The notes under the pieces were generated by a model. The model saw only the letters and a list, made by a program, of their open reading frames with translations. It was not told the DNA's origin and made no database searches. A stretch of DNA of 64,000 nt from Bacilli bacterium (lineage in GTDB: Bacteria; Bacillota_I; Bacilli_A; RF39; UBA660). Each line of letters opens with the position of its first letter. Within the stretch, counting starts at the first letter, position 1. Shown piece by piece: positions 54,391 to 63,791 of this stretch. A program made the position numbers and the translations under genes. The stretch spans positions 1 through 64,000 of the forward strand of contig CAADYO010000028.1 of NCBI GenBank assembly GCA_900753325.1, given 5' to 3'.

Positions 54391-55551
54391 ATGAAGTGTA
54401 TTTTTACATTAGGATCGCCAGCAATAGGTGGTGGAACTAATGTTATTTTTGAGCATGCTTCCAAACTGGCAAAAGAAGGTGAAAATGTATATATTGTTAC
54501 CGACAGAAAAGTTGCTCCTGAAGAGTATGCTTGGCACACAAGTGCCCATCTATTAAAATGGGTTACGTATGATCAAATAAAAGATGAAGAATTTGATTTA
54601 GCCATAATTACTTGGTGGAGAACAATGTATGAGGCCTATAAAATTAAAGCAAAGCGTTATTGTTATTTTGTTCAATCAATTGAGTCTAGATTTTATCCAG
54701 AATCTGAACAGGGACTTAAAATGTTAGCTGAAATGACTTATATGTTAGATATGAAAGTTATAACTGAAGCAACATGGATAAAAGAATATTTAGAAAAATA
54801 TGGTGTTGAGGCCTATTTGGTTCATAATGGAATAAGAAAAGACCTATTTACATTAGAAGGAGATATTTATGAAAAATGTGATGGTCTAAGGGTATTAGTA
54901 GAAGGACCAGTAGATGTTGCTTTTAAAAATGTTCCCAAAACAGTAAAATTAGTAAATGATAGCAAAGCAGATGAAGTTTGGTTACTTACATCATCAGATG
55001 TAAAAGAATATCCGGGAGTTGATAGAGTGTTTTCAAGAGTTTCTCCAGCAGACTGTGCCAAAATATATAGATCTTGTGATGTTATTGTAAAACTAAGTTA
55101 TGTTGAAGGAATGTTTGGGCCTCCATTAGAAATGTTCCATTGTGGCGGAACAGCAATCGTTTACGATGTAACAGGCCATGATGAATATATAGTCCATGAT
55201 AAAAATGGCTTAGTAGTAAAAACAGATGATGACCAAAAAGTAGTTGAATACATAAACAAATTAAAAGATGATAAAAAGTACTTAAATAAATTAAAAAAAG
55301 AAGCTATTAAAACAGCAAATGCATGGGTATCATGGGAAGACTCATCAATGAACTTCTATGAAGCTATAAAAAAGATAAATAAACTAGATTCTATCAATCA
55401 ATTAGGACTTGAAAACAAATCTAAGTTCTTCTATAGTGTTTATGAGAAATATGAAAATAAAGATTTATCAATAAAGCAATTTGTAGGAAGAAGACTAAGA
55501 ATAAAGCATCCGAAAATGTACAAAATATATAGAAGAGTTATAGGTAAATAA
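54391..55551 (+). CDS. GT4-like glycosyltransferase
   Basis: This 386-residue GT-B transferase opens with TLGSPAIGGGTNVIFEHASKLAKEG, the acceptor-side glycine loop, and has the donor-site pattern VEGMFGPPLEMFHCGGTAIV and THDEYI-like GHDEYIVHDKNGLVV. It resembles the WsaF/GT4 rhamnosyltransferase-type group, but the sugar is not certain. The start codon abuts the stop of the HAD gene (TAAATG) with AAGGAAAGGA upstream. The basic C-terminus (RRLRIKHPKMYKIYRR) may bind membrane. Confidence 0.85.
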   Translation: MKCIFTLGSPAIGGGTNVIFEHASKLAKEGENVYIVTDRKVAPEEYAWHTSAHLLKWVTYDQIKDEEFDLAIITWWRTMYEAYKIKAKRYCYFVQSIESRFYPESEQGLKMLAEMTYMLDMKVITEATWIKEYLEKYGVEAYLVHNGIRKDLFTLEGDIYEKCDGLRVLVEGPVDVAFKNVPKTVKLVNDSKADEVWLLTSSDVKEYPGVDRVFSRVSPADCAKIYRSCDVIVKLSYVEGMFGPPLEMFHCGGTAIVYDVTGHDEYIVHDKNGLVVKTDDDQKVVEYINKLKDDKKYLNKLKKEAIKTANAWVSWEDSSMNFYEAIKKINKLDSINQLGLENKSKFFYSVYEKYENKDLSIKQFVGRRLRIKHPKMYKIYRRVIGK

Positions 55552-55552
55552 C

Positions 55553-56743
55553 ATGAAATATGGATTAATTGTTTTTAAAGAAACAGAAAATATTGGCGAT
55601 GATATTCAAAGTTATGCGGCAATAAAATATTTACCACAAGTAGATTATTATATTGAAAGAGAAAAATTAGACGAATTTGTTCCAAAAAATGAAGAACAAG
55701 TTATAACAATAATGAATGGTTGGTACCTTCATTCAAAAATTAATTTTCCAATTTCTCCGTATATATACCCAATATATGTATCTGTACATTTTTCAAACTA
55801 TGATAATGGTGGAATTACAGATGAGTATCTTAATTCATATTCAAAGAAAAAGTTGGAACAATATGGCCCGATTGGCTGTAGAGATACAGCAACGATGAAC
55901 CTACTAAATAAAATAAATGTTGAAAATTATTTTTCTGGATGTCTAACAACAACGATTGAAAAAATACCAAATGTTAAAGGAACAGACAATATATGTATAG
56001 TTGATATTGATGAATTGGCTGAAAAATATTTAATGGATAATTATCCTAGTCCAGAAAAAATAATTAAAAGGACACATATCTTAGATAAAGATAAAAATTC
56101 AAAGTTGAGTTGGGTTGAAAGATTTAAAAATGTTGAAGAGTTACTAAAAACATATCAAAGTGCCAAACTAGTAATAACAAGTAGACTACATTGTGCACTT
56201 CCTTGCTTGGCCTTAGGTACACCAGTCTTACTTTTATATGATGAGAGTAAAATATATACAAAAGATAGACTTAGTGATTATTCTAAAATTGTTACTCATA
56301 TGAGTACAAATGAGTTCTTAGAAACTGGTATAGATGTAATAAATAACGGTATTTCAAATCCTAAAGACTATTTAGAAATTAGAAAGAGAGTAAATAAAAT
56401 TGTAAAAAAAGAATTAAAAGATTCTTCAAATAAAATAAATAAAATACTACCAATAGTAGAAGATTACAAAAAATATTATGTTAATCCTAAAGAAAATATT
56501 GATTATTTATTTGGAATAACTCAGGAAAAATATAATAAGCTAAAACGAGATTATATAGAATTAGAATATGAAAAAGAGTATTGGAAAAAAGAGTTTAATA
56601 ATCTTTTGAACAAATCAAATTATATAGATTTTGAAAATCTTAAGAAACAATATACAGAACCATTACTTAAATATGAAGAATTGTTGGAAGATCTTGACTA
56701 TTTAACAAAGAAGCTGGAAAAGAAGCGAAAAAAGGATAAATAA
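55553..56743 (+). CDS. Polysaccharide pyruvyl transferase family protein
   Basis: The N-terminus IVFKETENIGDDIQSYAAI and the late segment TSRLHCALPCLALGTPVLLLYDE are the family signatures (CsaB/WcaK type). Such enzymes transfer pyruvate from phosphoenolpyruvate to form ketals on glycan repeats, which can serve as anchors for SLH-type proteins or change charge. The 396 residues include a C-terminal coiled coil (about 320-396) that is additional to the usual fold and may mediate complex formation. It follows the GT4 gene directly. Confidence 0.87.
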   Translation: MKYGLIVFKETENIGDDIQSYAAIKYLPQVDYYIEREKLDEFVPKNEEQVITIMNGWYLHSKINFPISPYIYPIYVSVHFSNYDNGGITDEYLNSYSKKKLEQYGPIGCRDTATMNLLNKINVENYFSGCLTTTIEKIPNVKGTDNICIVDIDELAEKYLMDNYPSPEKIIKRTHILDKDKNSKLSWVERFKNVEELLKTYQSAKLVITSRLHCALPCLALGTPVLLLYDESKIYTKDRLSDYSKIVTHMSTNEFLETGIDVINNGISNPKDYLEIRKRVNKIVKKELKDSSNKINKILPIVEDYKKYYVNPKENIDYLFGITQEKYNKLKRDYIELEYEKEYWKKEFNNLLNKSNYIDFENLKKQYTEPLLKYEELLEDLDYLTKKLEKKRKKDK

Positions 56744-56744
56744 T

Positions 56745-57836
56745 ATGGAAAGGAATCAAAAAGACTTAAAAATTATAGTATTTGAAAATTGTAAAGATTT
56801 AGGTGAAAAAATAAATAACCATATCAAAAAAATAACTAATAGTGATGATGATGTATTAGTACAAGTTACATGTAGTAGATTTAATAATGGTGAAGGAAAA
56901 TTATATATAAATGAATCTATAATGCATAAAGACCTATATATTTTATCAGATGTTGGAAATTACAACATTACTTATAATTTTCACGGTAATATACACAACA
57001 TGTCACCAGACGAGCACTATCAAGATATAAAAAGAGTTATTTCTGCAACAAATGGTAGATTTTCTAAAATATCAGTTATCATGCCATTACTATATCAATC
57101 AAGACAACATAGAAGGAAAGAAAGAGAATCACTAGATTGTGCCATTGCTTTACAAGAATTAGAATCTCTTGGTGTAAATAATATAATTACATATGACTGC
57201 CACGATCCCAACGTTTCAAATGCTATACCAAATTTACCATTTGAAAATGTTTTTGCGACTGAAGTAATAATAAGAGACATTTTTAAAAAAGAAGATATAG
57301 ATAGAAATAACATGTTAATAATTAGTCCAGATATGGGAGCCATGGAAAGAGCTAGATATTATGCTGAAATAGTAAGATGTGATGTAGGTCTATTTTATAA
57401 AAGAAGAGATTTATCAAGAATTGTAAATGGTAAAAATCCGGTAATAGAACACATCTATCTTGGAAAAAGTCCTGAAAACTTTACAGTATTTATCGTTGAT
57501 GACATGATAGCATCAGGTACTTCAATGCTAGAAGTTGCTAAAGAAATGACGCAAATGGGTGCGGCTAAAGTTTACATGATATCAACTTTTTCCTTATTTA
57601 CTGATGGTATAGAAAAATTCCAAGAGGCGTATGAATTAGGCTATTTTAACAAATTATATACAACAAACCTAACTTATGTTCCAAAAAAAATTAAAAATTT
57701 AGACTGGTTTGAAGAGGTTGATTGTTCAGAGCAATTAGCAAAAATTATATTAGAACATAGTCAAAATGGAAAAATAGATGAAATTCAAATACAAGAAGAA
57801 CAAAAATTAAGAGACGACATAGGAAAAAAGAGGTGA
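56745..57836 (+). CDS. PRPP synthetase-like protein (Prs paralog) inside the polysaccharide locus
   Basis: Two phosphoribosyltransferase-fold halves are visible. The catalytic flexible-loop region appears as LLYQSRQHRRKERESLDCAIALQELE (pieces; housekeeping Prs has ARQDRK here), and the PRPP-binding loop is VDDMIASGTSMLE near residue 250, with YDCHDP for DLH-type metal binding. At 363 residues it is longer than housekeeping Prs (about 315), and the N-terminal NGE motif (FNNGEGKLYINES) is modified. It could make PRPP for a ribose-based donor, or be a divergent enzyme. It is cotranscribed with its neighbours. Confidence 0.82.
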   Translation: MERNQKDLKIIVFENCKDLGEKINNHIKKITNSDDDVLVQVTCSRFNNGEGKLYINESIMHKDLYILSDVGNYNITYNFHGNIHNMSPDEHYQDIKRVISATNGRFSKISVIMPLLYQSRQHRRKERESLDCAIALQELESLGVNNIITYDCHDPNVSNAIPNLPFENVFATEVIIRDIFKKEDIDRNNMLIISPDMGAMERARYYAEIVRCDVGLFYKRRDLSRIVNGKNPVIEHIYLGKSPENFTVFIVDDMIASGTSMLEVAKEMTQMGAAKVYMISTFSLFTDGIEKFQEAYELGYFNKLYTTNLTYVPKKIKNLDWFEEVDCSEQLAKIILEHSQNGKIDEIQIQEEQKLRDDIGKKR

Positions 57837-57843
57837 AAAGTTA

Positions 57844-59373
57844 ATGCAAGATAAAAACAAAATAACAGTGTATTTAAAAAAGTCAAAAAAATCAATAGCA
57901 ATCATAGTTTTCTTTTTATTATTAGCATTTGGTGAAAGACTAATTAGCACCAGTTTTTCTATTGATACAGAATTATATTTAAATAGTCGTGATGGAAGTG
58001 CCATCTGGTGGATTTCACTAAACCGTTGGGCTTTAGTTTTTATCAACAAAATACTATCATTGGTAAAACTAGTTATATATCAAAGCAATTTTCTAACGGT
58101 TTTCTTTATGTTAGTATATAGCGTTCTTTTGTGTTATTTATTTTATTTACATATACCTAAAAACTGGGAAAAAGCCTATTTAAAATATCAATTTATTTTT
58201 CCAATTATATTTATTACAAATCCAATTTTTGCAGAACAATATAATTTTACTAACCAAAATGTAGGAGTCTCACTAGGAATATGTCTTTCTACCTTATCAG
58301 TAATATTATTTTATTATGCTGATAAATTAAAAGACACTAAACACTACTTGTTGATAGGCTTATCAAGTCTTATTGCGGCATTTTCATTTGGAATATATCA
58401 GTCAATTGTTCCACTATACATACTAATAATAGCGTCTACTTATTTATTAGAATGCTTAAAGAATAATAATAGTAGTTGGAAATATTTACTTAATAGCATT
58501 CTAAGGTTTATATTAATATTTATAATTTATTTCATAATATCAAAAATTGTTGGTGGTGGAAAAAATAACTACTTAGCTTCTGCTTGGAGTACGACTGGCA
58601 TATATTGTCTAAAAAATATCTATTTTGTAATAGTTGAAATGTTAAAATGTAATGGAATATTTTATAACATTGGCTATCCTATTGCAATAGGCTTATTAAT
58701 AGCAATGAATATATATTTGATTATTAAAAAGAAAAATAACTTAGGTACAATTATAAGCTCACTTGGTATCATTATAGCCCCAATTTATATCATGATTATT
58801 ACCGGTGTTGATCAACTAAAAAGAACACAATTTAATTATTCATTTGTAATAGGATTTCTTATACTATTGTTTGTAATATTTATTATTGAATATAAAAAGC
58901 TTAAATATCTAGGTTACCTCTTAATTATCTTTGCTTTAGGATTAGCCTATAGACAATCTAATATAACAGGAAAGCTATTTGCATCTGATAATGTTAGATT
59001 TAAAACTGATACCATTTTAGCAACCAAAATTCAAAATGATATAGAACATAAAAATTGGTATGATAAAAATAAAAAGTATACACTAATCTTACTAGGTAAA
59101 CAGGAATGTAACTCATCAATTTTATATTTAAAAGGAGAAGTAATAGGACATTCATTCTTTGAATTCGACTATCAATACATATATGGAACGAATAAAAGAG
59201 CTAATGCTTTTTTTCGAACACTAGGTTATGATTATCAAATACCAAGCGTAGAAGAATTTAAAAGAGCAAAAGAGTTTGCTAAAGAAAAAGATTTAGCTTC
59301 ATATCCAAAAAATGATTATATTCAAAAAATTGAAAATGACACTATAATAGTGCGACTATCTGAAGAAATTTAA
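57844..59373 (+). CDS. GtrII-like membrane glucosyltransferase
   Basis: The 509-residue protein has about eleven helices and the GtrII family pattern: FSIDTELYLNSRDGSAIWWISLNRWALVFINKIL with acidic residues early in the first loop, then AAFSFGIYQSIVPLYI, and the late DQLKRTQFNYSF and GLAYRQSN stretches. Such proteins add a side-chain sugar from an undecaprenyl-phosphate donor on the outer face. The C-terminal 120 residues are extracellular. AGAGGTGAAAAG precedes the ATG, and a terminator follows. No GtrA/GtrB partner is seen nearby. Confidence 0.83.
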   Translation: MQDKNKITVYLKKSKKSIAIIVFFLLLAFGERLISTSFSIDTELYLNSRDGSAIWWISLNRWALVFINKILSLVKLVIYQSNFLTVFFMLVYSVLLCYLFYLHIPKNWEKAYLKYQFIFPIIFITNPIFAEQYNFTNQNVGVSLGICLSTLSVILFYYADKLKDTKHYLLIGLSSLIAAFSFGIYQSIVPLYILIIASTYLLECLKNNNSSWKYLLNSILRFILIFIIYFIISKIVGGGKNNYLASAWSTTGIYCLKNIYFVIVEMLKCNGIFYNIGYPIAIGLLIAMNIYLIIKKKNNLGTIISSLGIIIAPIYIMIITGVDQLKRTQFNYSFVIGFLILLFVIFIIEYKKLKYLGYLLIIFALGLAYRQSNITGKLFASDNVRFKTDTILATKIQNDIEHKNWYDKNKKYTLILLGKQECNSSILYLKGEVIGHSFFEFDYQYIYGTNKRANAFFRTLGYDYQIPSVEEFKRAKEFAKEKDLASYPKNDYIQKIENDTIIVRLSEEI

Positions 59374-59395
59374 GGACAAATGTCCTTTTTTTTTT
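59373..59395 (+). terminator. Terminator after the GtrII-like gene
   Basis: AGGAC-AAAT-GTCCT followed by ten T. This splits the polysaccharide locus from the acyltransferase pair. Confidence 0.85.
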
Positions 59396-59455
59396 GAATT
59401 CTATTTACAAAATCATAACAATTTTACTATAATGGTATTAGGGTAAGGTGAGGAT

Positions 59456-60592
59456 ATGAATACAAAAATAAGAGAATCACAATTTGAATTAATGCGAATA
59501 ATATCTATGCTTTTTATCGTGTTATATCATATTCTGGTTCATGGAAAAATATTTGAGCATGCAACTGGAAGCATGTCTTTATTTTTGGCTTTTGTTGAAT
59601 CTTTAATTTTAGTACATGTAAATTCATTTGTATTAGTATCTGGCTATTTTCAATGTAAAGGAAAATTAAAATTAGGAAAAGCCATCAAAATAAACAACAT
59701 GACCTGGTTTTACAAAGTGGTAATGATGTTAGTTCTAATAGCAACATCTTTAATAGCAAAACCAGATATAATTATAAGATTACATACATATTTGCCAATC
59801 GACTATGGAACATACTGGTTTATTAATAGTTATCTTATTTTATATTTAATAAGTCCAATTTTAAATAAAATAATAAACTCATCTTCTAAGAAAAATCTTC
59901 AAAAAGTAATATTAACATTATTTATCATAATAAGTGTTTTATCAACAGTAACAAGAGATGTTTTTTATAACACTCTAACGGGTCGTTCTCTTTGTACTTT
60001 TATATTATTATATTTTATTGGTGCATACATTAGAAATTATCCTATCAGTGACTCATATTTTATGAAACCATTTTCTAATAATGCTAAAAGATTAATTTAT
60101 TTTTCTACATACTTATTTGCCGCCATTATGTCAACATTTTGCTGGTTAGGTTATACATATCTACATCCATTAGGAGCATTTGCTAATGAAGTTGGCTCAA
60201 TTCTCAGTTTTAATCACGTAAGTTATGCAAGCCCAATAGTAATAATTCAATCAATAGGCTATTTCCTTTATTTTAGTACTCTTAATTTCAAAAATAAGTT
60301 TATTAATAAAGTTAGTTCTTCTACATTAGCTGTATATTTAATAAGTGAAAATATTTTCCTACGAGAAATGATATATGACAAAATAGGATTAACTAAAATA
60401 ACTAATATAACAATCTCATTAATACTAGAAATTTTAATTGCAACTATTGTTATTTTCATAATTTGTACTTTAATTGAAATATTAAGAGAAAAAATCTTTA
60501 GACTAATTTATAATTCAAAAATTGCGAAGAAAAACCGGGTATTTTATCAAAACTACTTTAAAAAATTAGGTCTAAATATTGAGTGGGGGTAA
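59456..60592 (+). CDS. Acyltransferase 3 family membrane protein (first of a tandem pair)
   Basis: The 378-residue protein has about ten helices and the acyltransferase 3 start ESQFELMRIISMLFIVLYHILVHG, with the conserved His of the YHIL segment and an Arg early in helix 1 (LMR). It should O-acylate a surface glycan from the membrane. Its closest relative in the window is the next gene, with the same length, start pattern, and YWFINSYLILYLISP/YWFIRIYLIMYCLSP stretch. TGAGG precedes the ATG; an upstream TATAAT-like element (ACTATAATGG) lies at about 59427. Confidence 0.88.
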   Translation: MNTKIRESQFELMRIISMLFIVLYHILVHGKIFEHATGSMSLFLAFVESLILVHVNSFVLVSGYFQCKGKLKLGKAIKINNMTWFYKVVMMLVLIATSLIAKPDIIIRLHTYLPIDYGTYWFINSYLILYLISPILNKIINSSSKKNLQKVILTLFIIISVLSTVTRDVFYNTLTGRSLCTFILLYFIGAYIRNYPISDSYFMKPFSNNAKRLIYFSTYLFAAIMSTFCWLGYTYLHPLGAFANEVGSILSFNHVSYASPIVIIQSIGYFLYFSTLNFKNKFINKVSSSTLAVYLISENIFLREMIYDKIGLTKITNITISLILEILIATIVIFIICTLIEILREKIFRLIYNSKIAKKNRVFYQNYFKKLGLNIEWG

Positions 60593-60598
60593 AATAAT

Positions 60599-61717
60599 AT
60601 GTCAGAAGTAAGAAATTCCAATCACGAATTAATGAGAATTATATCAATGTTTTTAATTGTTCTAGGACATATACTATTATTTGGAGGTCTATTAGATACC
60701 ACAAATCCAAGTGTTAGTATAATATATAATTTCCTTGAATTTATCTTAATTATGCATGTAAACTCTTTTGTCTTAGTATCAGGTTATTATCAATCGGAAA
60801 AGAAGTTTAAGCAGAAAAACTTATGGAAAATAATAAATGCTTGTTGGTTTTATAGAGTAGTTATTATGCTAATATTTTCTTTATTTGGAATAATGTCTTT
60901 TACAAAAGTAGAGATTTTAGAAAATCTAAATCCAATTATATTAGATAACTACTGGTTTATAAGAATATATCTTATCATGTATTGCCTTAGTCCATTTATT
61001 AATAAACTAATAAATTCTCTAGATAAAAAGTCTTATAAAAAACTATTGCTAGTAGGCTTTCTAGCCTTCTCAATTTTACCAACTGTAACAGAGGGAAGAG
61101 CATTTGAAAATAACGGTTATACACTATATAATTTTATTTATCTATATTTAGTTGGTGCATATTTAAAACTATATCCATTAGATAAAAGTTATCATTTTAA
61201 AAGACAATCAACAAAATTATTTAGAATAACCATGCTAACAATAGTTTTTACCTGTGCTATTTTAAATAATATAATATTCTACTTTGGAAAAAGCCTTATA
61301 GGTACTAACAGTATATTAGAAGTTCTATCGAGTACAATTATAAAATCATCACTTAATTATAGTAATCCGATAATTATAATTCAAAGTATCGCATACTTTT
61401 CATTTTTTACAGTTCTAAATTTAAAATCAAAAATTATTAATAAATGTTCGGGCTTAATGTTTGGAGTATATTTAATACATGCTAATCCTCATATTCATGC
61501 AAAATTATATAGTACTCTTAATTTAACAGCCGGCTCAGAAAATTCAATATCATTTATGCCATATGTTTTTTTAATGGTAATATTAGTATTTACATCATGT
61601 ACAATAATAGAGTATTTTAGACAATTACTATTTAAATTCATATCAACAAGAAAAGTATCAATAAAAATAAGAGAAAAATATTATAATAGTCTTTCCAAAA
61701 TATTTATAACTGACTAA
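60599..61717 (+). CDS. Acyltransferase 3 family membrane protein (second of a tandem pair)
   Basis: This 372-residue, ten-helix protein is a paralog of the preceding gene (NSNHELMRIISMFLIVLGHILLFGG; shared VNSFVLVSGY). The His in GHIL is retained. It begins six bases after the first copy stops and is cotranscribed. Divergence between copies is high, so this is an old duplication, and they may acylate different positions or different chains. The SGNH gene downstream could supply the matching esterase or transferase partner. Confidence 0.88.
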   Translation: MSEVRNSNHELMRIISMFLIVLGHILLFGGLLDTTNPSVSIIYNFLEFILIMHVNSFVLVSGYYQSEKKFKQKNLWKIINACWFYRVVIMLIFSLFGIMSFTKVEILENLNPIILDNYWFIRIYLIMYCLSPFINKLINSLDKKSYKKLLLVGFLAFSILPTVTEGRAFENNGYTLYNFIYLYLVGAYLKLYPLDKSYHFKRQSTKLFRITMLTIVFTCAILNNIIFYFGKSLIGTNSILEVLSSTIIKSSLNYSNPIIIIQSIAYFSFFTVLNLKSKIINKCSGLMFGVYLIHANPHIHAKLYSTLNLTAGSENSISFMPYVFLMVILVFTSCTIIEYFRQLLFKFISTRKVSIKIREKYYNSLSKIFITD

Positions 61718-61812
61718 ATCACTTTACATAATTTTCATGTATAATTGCTAAACTTTTAACAAAAAATATATTGAGTATGATATAATCTTACAAGACATGG
61801 AAGTGAAGCAAT

Positions 61813-62535
61813 GTGCAAAAAACAATAAAAATATCATTAGCAATAATAATTGGATTAATTCTTTTTGAATCAGGTGCTGCTATGGAAAAAATAGTAAATC
61901 CACCAAAATGTAAAGAAGAAAAAGAAATACAAACAGAAGTAAAAAAAGTTAAGACCAAAAAGGATTTTAATAAAGATGAAAATATATTATTTTTAGGTGA
62001 CTCAATAACAGAAATATATCCATTATATGAAATATATGAAAATATGCCAGTTATAAAATCAGGAGTGTCTGGATATAAAACAGATGATATTTTAGACAAT
62101 GCTGAAAAAATGATATATCAATATAATCCTACTAAAATAGTATTATTAATAGGTACTAATGATATATCACATGATACAAGTGATGAAAAAGTTGATGAAA
62201 CAATTGAAAATATCAAAAAGATAATATCTCAGATAAAAGAAAAACGTTCAAAGGCTACAATTTATGTAGAATCTCTTTACCCAGTAAACAGAAGTATGAA
62301 CCAAGATATGGTGGCTGATAGAAATAATGAAGTTATTCAAAAAATGAATAAGAAAATAGAAGAGTTATGTATTGAAAATAAAGTTACATATATAGATATG
62401 TATAATAAATTAACAGATAGTGAAGGTAATTTTGATAAAAAATATACGTTTGATGGATTACATCCTAGTACACTAGGATATATAAGAATAACTAATGTAT
62501 TAAAAAATTATATATTTGAAGGTTATGATATATAA
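61813..62535 (+). CDS. Membrane-anchored SGNH/GDSL esterase-like protein
   Basis: The 240-residue protein has an N-terminal signal anchor (ISLAIIIGLILFESGAAM) and an SGNH hydrolase domain: GDSITE (catalytic Ser, block I), KSGVSGYKTDDIL (Gly block II), IGTNDI (Asn block III) and DGLHPSTLGY (Asp and His, block V), so all catalytic residues are present. SGNH domains next to acyltransferase 3 proteins often complete sugar O-acetylation, so this may work with the pair upstream, or deacetylate. The start is GTG 61813; ATG 61811 is out of frame and closes at once. An extended -10 (TGATATAAT, 61778-61786) lies upstream. Confidence 0.85.
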   Translation: MQKTIKISLAIIIGLILFESGAAMEKIVNPPKCKEEKEIQTEVKKVKTKKDFNKDENILFLGDSITEIYPLYEIYENMPVIKSGVSGYKTDDILDNAEKMIYQYNPTKIVLLIGTNDISHDTSDEKVDETIENIKKIISQIKEKRSKATIYVESLYPVNRSMNQDMVADRNNEVIQKMNKKIEELCIENKVTYIDMYNKLTDSEGNFDKKYTFDGLHPSTLGYIRITNVLKNYIFEGYDI

Positions 62536-62555
62536 GGAATGGTTTAACCATTCTT
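62535..62555 (+). terminator. Weak terminator after the SGNH gene
   Basis: GAATGG and CCATTC pair around TTTAA, followed by TTTT. Confidence 0.6.
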
Positions 62556-62837
62556 TTAAAATACAAAAGTATATTAAAAATTGGAGAAGTTAAAATTATT
62601 AAAAAAATAGTAGTTACCAGCAGTTAAATCAATTAACAGAGAAAGTCTTATTAGAGTATGAAAAGATTGTAGAGAAAATATTTATAAAAACACTAGACTA
62701 ATAAATTTATTAAGTAAATTTTAAATAATGGAAATATAATAAGAGAATTCCGACAATTCTCTTATTTTTATTATTGTAACAAATCCAATTTTCTTATACT
62801 ACTAGTAAAATTTTAAATAAATGGTATAATATATCTA
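62556..62837. other. Non-coding gap with a possible gene fragment and a strong terminator
   Basis: One short frame ends ...LTEKVLLEYEKIVEKIFIKTLD at a TAA near 62702 and has no start codon; it may be the tail of a lost gene or chance. At 62738-62766, AATAAGAGAATT and AATTCTCTTATT form a 12-pair stem before TTTATT, a good terminator with no gene now in front of it. TGGTATAAT (62822-62830) is an extended -10 for the next gene. Confidence 0.5.
62738..62771 (+). terminator. Orphan terminator
   Basis: Twelve-pair perfect stem with a five-base loop, then TTTATT. No intact gene lies between it and the SGNH gene terminator, which supports a lost gene here. Confidence 0.7.
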
Positions 62838-62858
62838 ATGAAGGGAGATGGCAGTATT

Positions 62859-63782
62859 ATGAAGAAATGTGCAATTATCATGAATCCTGAGTCAGGTAAA
62901 ATAAAAAACATTGGTAGTAAGAAAAACTTTTATGATATTTTAAGAAAATATGGCTATGATGCTGAAATCAAATATACAAGAAAAGCTAAAGATGCAACAG
63001 AAATAGTTAAAAATCTCCCAAACGATATAGATTTAGTAATTAGTGCTGGTGGAGATGGAACTTTAAATGAAGTTGTAACTGGAAATATGGCTCGTGAAAA
63101 AACATTAACGCTAGCCAATCTTCCTATGGGAACAACAAATGACGTAGGACACATGTATGGATTAAGCAAAGACTATATTAAAAATCTAGAATTAATTCTA
63201 TCTGGTACCACTAAAAAAGTTGATGTATGTTATATCAACGATAGACCATTTATCTATGTTGCTTGTCTAGGGGATTATATAGATATGTCTTATAACACAC
63301 CAAGAGAATTAAAAAAGAAATATGGTAAAATTGCCTACATTATGTATGGTTTAAAACAACTAAGAAATAAAATAAATACCTATAACATAAAATATAAAAT
63401 AGATGGAAAAGAATATACCGGAAACTACGCTTTCTTCTTTATAACTAACTCATCACGTGTAGCCGGTTTCAATGACATTTACTACGATATAAAATTAGAT
63501 GACCGTATGTTTGAAGTAGCCTTTATTCCCTTAAAAAATAAAAAAGAAATGTTAAGAGCCTTCTTTCAATTAAGTAAAAATGGTCTAAAAAACATTCCTA
63601 ATGTTACTTATTATCAAACTAATAACTTAGAATTGGAATTTTTAGATCCACCTAAAGTATCTTGGTGTATTGATGGGGAAGAATTTAAAACATTTGAAAC
63701 AAAATATATATTTAGTGTACATAAAAGAACAAAAATGTTATTACCCAATGAAAATGTAAATAGATTATTTGAGAAAGAGTAG
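62859..63782 (+). CDS. Diacylglycerol/lipid kinase family protein (DagK/YegS type)
   Basis: The protein opens with KKCAIIMNPESGK and has the nucleotide-binding SAGGDGTLNEVVTG near residue 65 and NLPMGTTNDVGH, the defining motifs of the DAGK catalytic domain. It probably recycles diacylglycerol released by the LTA-synthase-like enzyme, as DgkB does in other Bacillota. The 307 residues are normal. The frame extends to ATG 62838, but that codon sits about where transcription should start from the TGGTATAAT element. I use ATG 62859, with AAGGGAG about 12 bases before it. The exact start is uncertain. Confidence 0.87.
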   Translation: MKKCAIIMNPESGKIKNIGSKKNFYDILRKYGYDAEIKYTRKAKDATEIVKNLPNDIDLVISAGGDGTLNEVVTGNMAREKTLTLANLPMGTTNDVGHMYGLSKDYIKNLELILSGTTKKVDVCYINDRPFIYVACLGDYIDMSYNTPRELKKKYGKIAYIMYGLKQLRNKINTYNIKYKIDGKEYTGNYAFFFITNSSRVAGFNDIYYDIKLDDRMFEVAFIPLKNKKEMLRAFFQLSKNGLKNIPNVTYYQTNNLELEFLDPPKVSWCIDGEEFKTFETKYIFSVHKRTKMLLPNENVNRLFEKE

Positions 63783-63791
63783 GATAATAAT

